Below, in pieces: positions 1-6,338 of a stretch of DNA of 23,665 nt. Location of the stretch: contig JBBWZQ010000073.1 of assembly GCA_039649115.1 (NCBI GenBank), positions 1-23,665 on the forward strand. The letters run 5' to 3'. Position 1 is the first letter of the stretch. Every line of letters begins with the position of its first letter. The DNA is from DATEJJ01 sp039649115. GTDB taxonomy: Bacteria > Actinomycetota > Actinomycetes > Mycobacteriales > Micromonosporaceae. The translations under genes were made by a program, and so were the position numbers. Under the pieces are notes generated by a model, which worked only from the letters and a program-made list of their open reading frames with translations, did no database searches and was not told where the DNA came from.

Positions 1-151
1 GCCCCTCCGCGTAGCCCGCGTCGTGCCCGGCGGCGCGGGCCTGCGCCCGGCCGGTGCCGGTGCCGGCGCTGGCCCGGCCGAGCGCCACCAGGCCCGCGGC
101 GACCGCGAGCCCGAGCACCGCGACGACAATCCTGCTCCACCGGCCCCGCAT
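1..151 (-). CDS. Exported or membrane-anchored protein, N-terminal fragment
   Basis: Only the first 50 codons are inside the window; the gene runs off the left edge. Reading leftward from ATG at 151-149, the product begins with a basic stretch (MRGRWSR). A hydrophobic segment follows at about residues 8-24 (IVVAVLGLAVAAGLVAL), then an Ala/Gly/Thr-rich stretch. This looks like a signal peptide or a single N-terminal membrane anchor facing a low-complexity exported region. A good ribosome binding site (GGAAGGGGACAGCC before ATG) supports the start. It is divergent from the TcmP-like gene, with a gap of about 60 bp. Function cannot be told from this fragment. Confidence 0.6.
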   Translation of the reverse strand, partial: MRGRWSRIVVAVLGLAVAAGLVALGRASAGTGTGRAQARAAGHDAGYAEG

Positions 152-210
152 GGCTGTCCCCTTCCGGAAGACCCTGGTCCGCCCGACATGTTGACCCTCA
201 TCATGGGGGT

Positions 211-1137
211 ATGGCGGCAGCGGCCGGAACGTCGCACGACACGGTCATCCGCGAGCTACTCGTGCGCTACCTCGACGCGTGTGCTCCGGCGGTGCTGCAC
301 AGCGCGCGCCGGATGACCTACGCGCAGGCCAACGGCTGCCGCGTCGACCCGTCCGGGGTGGCCGCGCTGCGCGTGTTCGGCGAGTTCGCCGACCTGCTCC
401 ACCGCCGCCGCCTGGACCTCGTGTACGTGGAGGACGACCGGGCCCGCCAGGAGCGGCTGGCCGACCGGCTGGCACAGGTGGTGGCCGAGCTCGGGCTGCC
501 GGAGCAGTGCCGGGTGCACACCGCCACCGGAGCGCTGCTGCCCGCGCTCACCGAGGCCGGCGCGTTCAACGGGCCGATCGTGGCGTTCCTCGACACCGCG
601 GGCGGACCCGCGCCGGACGCCGAGACGCTCGCGGCCCTCGCCCACGACAAGGGCGGCGAGGTTCTCGTCGTCCTGGAGTCCGGGCCGGAACCGGGGCCGG
701 GTGACTTCCGGCGGCGGCTGCACGAGGCCGGGTTCGCGCAGGTGACCTCCGTCGAGCTGGTCGACGCGCCGGGGCGCGGCCGGGCGCTGTTCTTCGGCAC
801 CAACGCCGAGCGGCACGTCGACACGGTCAAGGACGCGCTCTGGGCGGTCGACGAGTACGCCGGCGTCCGCTACCGGGACCCGGCCGACCCGGACCGGGCG
901 CTGCTGGACATCTCGCTGACTCCCAACGTCGGCCCGCTGCGCCGGCTGCTGCTCGACCAGGTCCGGGCACACGGCCCGAGTACGGTCGCCGACCTGCGCC
1001 GCTACGCGCGGGACGAGACGGTGTACCGGCCCGCCGACGCCACCCGCGCGCTGCAGTCGCTGGTGACCGCCGGCTCGGTGCGGCGCGAACCCGCGCAGGG
1101 CCGGCTCACCACCGAGACGCTCATCCTTCCCCGGTAG
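211..1137 (+). CDS. TcmP-like (three-Cys-motif partner family) protein
   Basis: 308-residue soluble protein. The N-terminal part (VIRELLVRYLDACAP, about residues 13-27) and a LVYVEDD strand near residue 71 resemble the fold of three-Cys-motif partner proteins. So does the later segment around residues 196-218 (FFGTNAERHVDTVKDALWAVDEY), since family members have a 'T.H..G...M+DAMW.VD' block there. The last 60 residues (STVADLRRYARDE...) look like a winged helix. The typical DGFAGPG motif near the N-terminus is not recognisable, so this is a divergent member or only a structural relative. The ATG at 211 follows a GGGGG run with almost no spacing, so the start is uncertain. The stop at 1135-1137 lies in the first copy of a 15-bp tandem repeat, and the gene overlaps the converging NYN gene by 17 bp. 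No biochemical function is claimed. Confidence 0.55.
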   Translation: MAAAAGTSHDTVIRELLVRYLDACAPAVLHSARRMTYAQANGCRVDPSGVAALRVFGEFADLLHRRRLDLVYVEDDRARQERLADRLAQVVAELGLPEQCRVHTATGALLPALTEAGAFNGPIVAFLDTAGGPAPDAETLAALAHDKGGEVLVVLESGPEPGPGDFRRRLHEAGFAQVTSVELVDAPGRGRALFFGTNAERHVDTVKDALWAVDEYAGVRYRDPADPDRALLDISLTPNVGPLRRLLLDQVRAHGPSTVADLRRYARDETVYRPADATRALQSLVTAGSVRREPAQGRLTTETLILPR

Positions 1138-1609
1138 GGCCCTGCCTGGTAGGGCCTTGCCTGGTAGGGCCTTGCCTAGTAGGGCCCTGCCTGGTAGGGC
1201 CTTCCCCGGCCGGTGCGGTGCGGTCCCGGCCGCCGAGGGCGCGCGGGCCGGTGACGCGGGCGCCCAGCCGGGTGACCCGCTCGCGCAGGCCCCGGTCGCT
1301 CGTCACCACCAGGCAGTCCTGGTCGTCCGGCCGCTCCCGGACCAGTGCCACGATCGCGTCGTCGCCGGAGCCGGTCGCCGGCACCACCCGTACCTCCGGC
1401 AGGCCCACCACACCCCGGGCGGCACCCTCCACCACGAGGACCAGCTCGACCGGCGGCGGTGCCCCGGTCAGCCCGTCGCGGGCGACGGTCACCAGCGAGT
1501 CGCGCAGCCGCTGGGCCGCGCCGGCCCGGTCCCGCCACCAGCCGTCCGGGACCGAGCCCACGACGTTCGCCGCGTCCACCACCACCAGCGTCGGTTCTGC
1601 CATGACCAC
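1121..1609 (-). CDS. NYN/PIN-like domain protein with GPTRQ-repeat tail
   Basis: 162 residues. Residues 1-125 have the layout of a NYN (PIN-like, putative RNase) domain. There is an N-terminal strand with acidic and polar residues (LVVVDAANVVGS, Asp13 and Asn16), a central GSGDDAIV segment with paired aspartates, and a CLVVTSDRGLRERV strand-helix carrying a further Asp. These acidic residues match the metal-binding set of such nucleases, so RNA cleavage is plausible but inferred. Residues from about 130 are a low-complexity tail of GPTRQ units made by the tandem repeat, ending GPTGEG. ATG at 1609 (MVMAEP) is used; ATG at 1603 is an equal alternative, and neither has a strong ribosome site. 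The gene lies 13 bp after the prenyl synthase stop in the same direction, so the two may be co-transcribed. Confidence 0.75.
   Translation of the reverse strand: MVMAEPTLVVVDAANVVGSVPDGWWRDRAGAAQRLRDSLVTVARDGLTGAPPPVELVLVVEGAARGVVGLPEVRVVPATGSGDDAIVALVRERPDDQDCLVVTSDRGLRERVTRLGARVTGPRALGGRDRTAPAGEGPTRQGPTRQGPTRQGPTRQGPTGEG
1133..1207. repeat. Five tandem copies of a 15-bp repeat
   Basis: Five head-to-tail units at 1133-1147, 1148-1162, 1163-1177, 1178-1192 and 1193-1207. The consensus is GGTAGGGCCYTGCCT; the last unit is degenerate at its end. The unit length is a multiple of three. On the minus strand the array is read in frame as repeated Gly-Pro-Thr-Arg-Gln in the C-terminal tail of the NYN protein. 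On the plus strand each unit contains TAG, and the first TAG is the stop of the TcmP-like gene. Confidence 0.95.
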
Positions 1610-1622
1610 ACCATGGCACCGG

Positions 1623-2625
1623 TCACGGCAGCGCGCGCAACGAGGGCCGGACGAGCCCTTCGTACGGTGCGGCCACGCGCTCGGTCAGCGTGGTGGTCGC
1701 GTACTCCACGGGCAGCCGGCGCAGCCGGTCGCGGGCCGGCGACGGGGGCAGCGCGTCGAGGGCCGCCAGTGCCCGGTCCGCCCACTCGTACGCGGTGGCC
1801 ACCGCGGGTGCCACGCCGCGGGCGCGCGCGGTCGCGTACACGTCGGCGGCGGCGACCTCCGTCAGGTCCACGCCCGGCCGGTACGCGAGCAGCACCGGCA
1901 TCGGGTACGCGCCCTGCGGCACGTCCTGGCGCACCGGCTTGTGGCACAGCTCGGGGGTGGACAGCACGTCGAGCAGGTCGTCGACGATCTGGAACAGCAC
2001 CCCCGAACGCCTCCCCGTAGCGGCGCAGTGCCCGCACCTGGTCGGGTGCCAGGCCGCCGCACAGCCCGCCGAGCTGGCCGGCCGCCCGTACCAGCGACGC
2101 GGTCTTGCCGCGGACGGTGCGCAGGTACTCCGCGGGCGGGGTGACCCGGTACCGGTTCGCCGTCTCGCGCGCCTGGCCCTCGCACAGGTCGACGTACGCC
2201 TCGTGCCACACCTGCGCGGCCGGCGCGCTGACCCCCGCGATCAGCCGGCCGGCGACACCGAACAGGTAGTCCCCGCCGAGGATGGCCGCGGCCGATCCGC
2301 CGGTGCGGTGCAGGGTCACCTCGTCGCCGCGGAACGGCGCGTCGTCCATCAGGTCGTCGTGCACCAGCGTGCTCTGGTGCAGCAGCTCGACCGCTGCCGC
2401 GCAGGCCAGCATCGCCGGGACGTCACCGGGCACGCCGCAGCCGGCCGCGGTGATCAGCACGGCCGGGCGCATCCGCTTGCCCCGGCGGCGCACCAGCCGG
2501 CTCAGCTCCTGGTCCAGCCAGGGGATCGTGGAGCGGGCGGTCGAGGCGAGCAGGCGCTCCAGCCGTTCGCGCAGCCCCTCGTCGTCCAGGTGGGTGGCCG
2601 GGGCGGAGCAGTTGTGCCGGGACAT
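1623..2625 (-). pseudogene. GGPP-type polyprenyl diphosphate synthase, apparent +1 frameshift
   Basis: Trans-type prenyl synthase, expected to condense IPP with allylic diphosphates and probably to supply GGPP to the neighbouring diterpene cyclases. The start ATG at 2625 follows GGAAG. Residues 50-54 (KRMRP) and the first aspartate-rich motif DDLMDD (90-95) are intact. The KT motif is present near 174. After Gly208 the frame is lost: a run of five C on the plus strand (2000-2004) holds one base more than the conserved reading needs. The other frame continues with FQIVDDLLD (second aspartate motif, about 215-219) and runs normally to the TGA at 1623. Restoring the frame gives about 333 residues, the usual family length. 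Unrepaired translation would lose the second Mg-binding motif. The cause may be a homopolymer sequencing error or genuine inactivation. Chain length is inferred from the cluster, not read from the sequence. Confidence 0.85.
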
Positions 2626-2859
2626 GCGACCACTTCCATCGTTTCGTCGCCGCACCAGCTGCAACTATCCGTGAGATCGAAGTGACGCGATGATACCGGC
2701 GGCGGTGTTTCGGCCAGGGAACGCGAGACCAGCTCATTCATCAGTCGCCGTAAGGTACGGAGAGTTCTTGTTGGATGAATGTGATCATGCAATACTCCGC
2801 GTGCCGATTGCACACTTCCGATTACAGCGTGCAACGTACGTAAGGGGACAGTCGCGATC
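2626..2859. promoter_or_regulatory. Divergent promoter region of the diterpene cluster
   Basis: A 234-bp gap between the divergent prenyl synthase and class I terpene synthase genes, clearly richer in A+T than its flanks. It has an 8-bp inverted repeat CATTCATC (2735-2742) / GATGAATG (2774-2781). Three TTGCA half-sites alternate in orientation: TGCAA at 2788-2792, TTGCA at 2808-2812 and TGCAA at 2830-2834. They are about two helical turns apart. A palindrome ACGTACGT (2834-2841) overlaps the last site. The ribosome site AAGGGGA (2842-2848) for the plus gene follows. No confident -35/-10 pair was identified. The half-site spacing suggests regulator binding, which is inferred. Confidence 0.5.
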
Positions 2860-3735
2860 ATGGACGGCCTCCTGAGCCTGGTACCGGCCGACGAACGGCC
2901 GCTGGTGCGGGCGCGGGCCCGGCGGCTGGCCATCCGGGCGGAGTCCTGGTCGGCTCCGGTCGCCGGCGAGCTGGGCACCTCGATCTGCGCCACGATGGCA
3001 CTGGTGGTGCCGGCGATCGCGCCGCGGCTGGACGACGACCGCGCGTTCGTACTCGTGCGGTACGGCCTGTGGACCGTGCTGCTGGACGACCGGCTCAACG
3101 TCGCCGAGGCACCACGGCAGCTGGCCCGGACGGTCCGCGACGCGCTCACCGCGTTGCCGGCCGCCGGCTTCCTCACCCTGGCGCTGGCGGACATCTGGTC
3201 GGACCTGCGCCGGCTGGGCGGCGACGGAGCGGTGTCCCGGCGCTTCGCGGCGGCGCTGCGGGACGCGCTGCGCGCCGAGGTCGAGCACCTGGACTACGCG
3301 CGCGACGGGTACTGGCGCGGGCACCTGATGCTGGAGCGCCATGTGTCCCTGGGTGCGCGGCATGTCAACTACCGCAGCTTCGGGCTCGCCCTCCTGATGC
3401 TGGTCGCCGACCAGGTACCGGCGGAGCTGCTCGACCTGGTGGACGCGGCGCTGGTACCGGGGGCGGCGGCGGTGCGGCTCGCCAACGACCTGCGCTCCCG
3501 GGAGCGGGACCGCGACGAGGACCGGCCCAACGCCCTGGCGCTGCGTACCCGGCACGGTGCCCCGGTGACGGAGGCGGACGTACGGCGCCGGATCGAGGCG
3601 TACGCCGGCCACCACGACAGGCTGCTGGGCCGGTACCGGGGCCCGCACGGTGAGGCGGTGCGCGCCGTCCGGGACAGCCTCCGCCTGGCACTCGGCCTCT
3701 ACCAGGTGACGGACCTGACGAGGGGCGAGGCGTGA
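2860..3735 (+). CDS. Class I terpene synthase (diterpene synthase)
   Basis: 291 residues, a single alpha-domain size for a bacterial class I terpene synthase. The metal-binding motifs are present in the right order. LLDDRLN holds the aspartate-rich site (Asp76, Asp77, with Asn80 in place of the third Asp). ANDLRSRERD is an NSE-like site (Asn209, Asp210, Ser213, with Asp217 where Glu is usual). Such enzymes ionise an allylic diphosphate. Beside a DxDD cyclase, the likely substrate is copalyl diphosphate or an isomer. ATG at 2860 follows AAGGGGA with a rather long 12-nt gap. The stop overlaps the P450 remnant's GTG by 4 bp (GTGA), so the two were translationally coupled. The product is not predictable from sequence alone. 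The gene set resembles the Salinispora isopimaradiene-type operon. Confidence 0.8.
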   Translation: MDGLLSLVPADERPLVRARARRLAIRAESWSAPVAGELGTSICATMALVVPAIAPRLDDDRAFVLVRYGLWTVLLDDRLNVAEAPRQLARTVRDALTALPAAGFLTLALADIWSDLRRLGGDGAVSRRFAAALRDALRAEVEHLDYARDGYWRGHLMLERHVSLGARHVNYRSFGLALLMLVADQVPAELLDLVDAALVPGAAAVRLANDLRSRERDRDEDRPNALALRTRHGAPVTEADVRRRIEAYAGHHDRLLGRYRGPHGEAVRAVRDSLRLALGLYQVTDLTRGEA

Positions 3736-4280
3736 CCGCGGGTGTGGGGCAGGCGCGCCGGGTGCCCGGGTACCGGAACCTGCGCGCGCTGATGCGTGAC
3801 CCGCTGCGGGTGCTGGCGGAGATCGGTACGCGGCACGAGGGGCAACTGGTCCGGCTGGACCTGGGACCGTTCCGGCCCTACCTTGTCACCCGGCCCGACC
3901 ACGTCCGGCACGTGCTGCGCGACCACCCCTCCTCCAGCCCCTGCTCACCACCCGCGCGGTCGCCGGCCTCACCGGCCGCCTCGCCGCCGCGGTCAACGAC
4001 GCGTGGACGGCCTGGCCCGGCGCGTCGGCGCGGGGTCCACAGTGGACGTCGAGGTGGAGATGACCCGGATCATGCACCGGGCCCTGTGCCGCGCGTTCTT
4101 CGGCGACCACATAGGCCCGCGGGACGCGGACACCCTCGGGCACGAAATCGCCGCCGCCTTCTCCTCGCTCGGAGCCGGTTCGAGGTGCGGCTGAGCACGC
4201 CTCACCCGATCCGGCCGGGACCCTCGGCGGCGCTGCGCCCGCGGGGGCCGGTCGAGATGGTGCTCGAGCCGCTGCGCTGA
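3732..4280 (+). pseudogene. Cytochrome P450 remnant with internal deletions
   Basis: Four pieces of one P450 gene survive in three frames. (1) 3732 to about 3931, from GTG, gives the N-terminal region (VPGYRNLRALMRDPLRVLAE... to HVRHVLRDHPS). (2) 3932-4002, next frame, gives LQPLLTTRAVAGLTGRL, the segment after the C-helix. (3) 4003 to about 4178, third frame, gives VDGLARRV...VDVEVEMTRIMHRALCRAFFGDH to AAFSSLG. (4) 4179-4280, first frame again, gives the C-terminal beta region FEVRLSTPHPIRPGP...VEMVLEPLR. The I-helix, ExxR and Cys-heme loop are absent from all frames. The remnant could encode about 180 residues against roughly 400-450 for a bacterial P450. It therefore cannot be a working monooxygenase. 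It overlaps the terpene synthase stop by 4 bp and the opposing cyclase by 79 bp. Confidence 0.85.
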
Positions 4281-5806
4281 GCGGGTACCAGATGCGGGCC
4301 GGCCAGGTGCAGCGCGGCCAGCCGGGCGGCCTGCACCACCCGCACCGGCGCGTACAGGTCCTTGGCGTGCCAGAGCGCCGGGTAGCGGTCCGGGTCGTCC
4401 CGCGTGGCCAGGAACACCGCGCCGCGCGACACCGCGCCGGTGACTGGTGCGCCGCCGTGCATCAGGACGTGCAGCGCGTACGCGGTCTCCTCGATGGACC
4501 CGGTGAAACGGCCCCAGGAACCGTCGGCCCGCTGGGTCTCCCGCACCCACCGGACCGCCGCCGCCACCGCCGCATCGGCGTGGGCTCCCCCCGCGGCCCG
4601 CAACGCCGCGACCGCCCGGACGGTGGCGTAGTAGGGCGACGCGTGCCACTTGTCGGTCCAGCGGCCGTCGTCGTCCTGCCGCCCGACCAGCCACCCTGTC
4701 ACCATCGCGATCTGCCTCGCGTACCGCCCGGCCCGGCCCGGGTACCGCCGGACGTGGCCGGCCAGGGCCTCCAACACGTGCGCGTTCGCGCTCGTGGAGG
4801 GGGTCCGCTCCGCCGGGAAGCAGACGAAGTGGCCATCGGCCTGGAAGGCGAGCAGCGGGTCCGGATCGGCCTGCCGCCCGTGCCGCATCAGGGCGCACAG
4901 CACGCCCGCGGTGTCGTCGGCGTCGGGCGGCAACCCGGGCGCGGCCGGCGCGCCGGACCCGGTGAGCCCGGCCGCGAGGCGGTCGAGCAGAGCGTCCGGG
5001 GTGGGGTACGGCAAGCCGGCGGCGGCGAGGCTGTTGAGCACCCACGCGGGCTCGAAGTAGGTGATCGGCGTGACCCCCGGTACCGGCCCGCCACCCGCCT
5101 CCTGCAGCCGGTGCAGGAAGTGCCCGGCCGGCTCGCGGCTGTCCCAGTCCCTGCCCAGCCAGGCGGCGGTGGCCGCGGCCGAGCAGCCGACCACGCCGCC
5201 GACCGGCACCGCGAAACCCGCCCGGGCACCCGCCGGCCCGAGCACCTCCAGCGAGGCGGCGGCGGTGCCCGGTACGGGCCGCCCGGCCGCGACCGCCGCG
5301 CGCAGCCGCTCCAGCGGCCGGCCTTCCATGCCTTCTGGTGGTCTGAGCGGCGCGGCTGCCCGGGCGGGCAGGTCCCGCAGCCGGTCGTTGATGTCGCCGA
5401 CCAGAGCGGGGACGATCATCTCCACCGCGATCGTGTCCGGCGGCGAGGCACTGCCGTCGGCGGGCAGCAGCCGGCGCAGTGCGGACAGCCCGGCCTGGGC
5501 CGCGGCGACGAGCGGCGTGCCGTCCGGCAGCCCGCGCGGCGGGTACCCGAGCAGCGCGGCCGTCGCGCTCAACGTCGGGACCAGCGCGTACCCGTCGGGC
5601 GCTCCCCAACTGCCATCCCGCGCCTGGGTGCGCAGCAGGTAGTCCACGCGCGCCCGGTGCCCGGGCAGGGCCGGTGCCAGAGCGACCAGCCGCGCAGTTT
5701 CGTATACCGAAGCCGACACCCGGCCCCACTCGTCACGCTCGACCTCCGTCAGAAGACGGTGAACAGGGTCGATGGTGATCACGTCGGCCGATCCGCCATC
5801 CTGCAC
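4202..5806 (-). CDS. Class II diterpene cyclase (copalyl diphosphate synthase type)
   Basis: 534 residues, the usual beta-gamma length of bacterial class II diterpene cyclases. The catalytic DxDD motif is intact at 295-298 (PPDADDTAG). QW-like repeats are visible (QARDGSWG at 61-68 and QRADGSWGRF near the C-terminal third), as is DGRWTDKWHASPYYAT. These features indicate protonation-initiated cyclisation of GGPP to a copalyl-type diphosphate, which the class I enzyme next door would process. Stereochemistry cannot be assigned. The GTG start at 5806 is preceded by GGAGGT at good spacing. The last ~26 residues are read antisense to the P450 remnant's C-terminal piece and look like a run-on tail, so the ancestral stop may have been near 4280. 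The gene faces the terpene synthase/P450 pair rather than lying in one operon with it. Confidence 0.88.
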   Translation of the reverse strand: MQDGGSADVITIDPVHRLLTEVERDEWGRVSASVYETARLVALAPALPGHRARVDYLLRTQARDGSWGAPDGYALVPTLSATAALLGYPPRGLPDGTPLVAAAQAGLSALRRLLPADGSASPPDTIAVEMIVPALVGDINDRLRDLPARAAAPLRPPEGMEGRPLERLRAAVAAGRPVPGTAAASLEVLGPAGARAGFAVPVGGVVGCSAAATAAWLGRDWDSREPAGHFLHRLQEAGGGPVPGVTPITYFEPAWVLNSLAAAGLPYPTPDALLDRLAAGLTGSGAPAAPGLPPDADDTAGVLCALMRHGRQADPDPLLAFQADGHFVCFPAERTPSTSANAHVLEALAGHVRRYPGRAGRYARQIAMVTGWLVGRQDDDGRWTDKWHASPYYATVRAVAALRAAGGAHADAAVAAAVRWVRETQRADGSWGRFTGSIEETAYALHVLMHGGAPVTGAVSRGAVFLATRDDPDRYPALWHAKDLYAPVRVVQAARLAALHLAGPHLVPAQRSGSSTISTGPRGRSAAEGPGRIG

Positions 5807-6338
5807 AGCGCACCTCCGCCAAAAGGCGTCGCGTACCGCCGCCGAGCGCCGCGCTGCACGTCACGACGTATAAACATTGAGACGATTAGAACGCGGGCCT
5901 GCTCCCGCGTGGTGCCGCCATTCTACGCACGCGATAGTGCGAATGATCGGATTCGCTGGTGCCGATTCCCGTGACCACGGGTTTGGCCATTGGGACGTTT
6001 CCTGCCGGAGACAATTCGGCGGGTCCAGCCCGTCGGGAGCGCTCGCCCGCGGGTCGGCGGTCACGCTCCGCAATCACGCAGTGCCCTCACTCAGTGACTC
6101 TTCGTGAAAGAACTCCTGCCACAATCGCGGTGACAGGGTCTGATCAGCAGCTATGGCACGGCCGGAGCCGAAAAGGCGGACGGTATGTGCGAGATCGACG
6201 GGTTCAGTCTTGAGTAGGCCGGGGTCCGCTGCTACGTTCCTCGGGTACTTCCGCAAACCGGCATTCGGCGAAATGCGGATCCGTGCTGCGCTCTCGGAAC
6301 GGCGATACCAGTCCCCTCATACATCGTTGGCGGTCTGA
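5807..6338. other. Gene-free intergenic region with inverted repeats
   Basis: 532 bp between the divergent cyclase and cvnA. It is less G+C-rich than its neighbours, and no convincing coding sequence was found. It should hold the promoters of both flanking genes, though none stands out. Two inverted repeats are visible: 7-bp arms ACGCGGG (5891-5897) / CCCGCGT (5904-5910) around a 6-nt loop, and CCCGTG / CACGGG (5968-5981) with a 2-nt centre. Either could be an operator or a small hairpin. Short open frames here lack ribosome sites and family resemblance. Confidence 0.5.

Noticed and set aside
1133..1207. CRISPR-like repeats
   Set aside because: Units are 15 bp, directly adjacent with no spacers, and translated in frame. 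No cas genes are present.
1489..1999. Continuation of the prenyl synthase N-terminal frame past 2000
   Set aside because: After residue 208 the product becomes Arg/Pro-rich nonsense. The conserved sequence continues in the other frame, so this is an out-of-frame run-on.
1998..2006. Programmed ribosomal frameshift at the C5 run
   Set aside because: No stop codon, stem-loop or known slippery site accompanies the run, and prenyl synthases are not known to need recoding. Error or mutation is simpler.
6074..6338. Small open frames in the cyclase/cvnA gap, including one ending at the cvnA start
   Set aside because: No ribosome sites, one needs a TTG start, no family resemblance and codon use unlike the neighbours.
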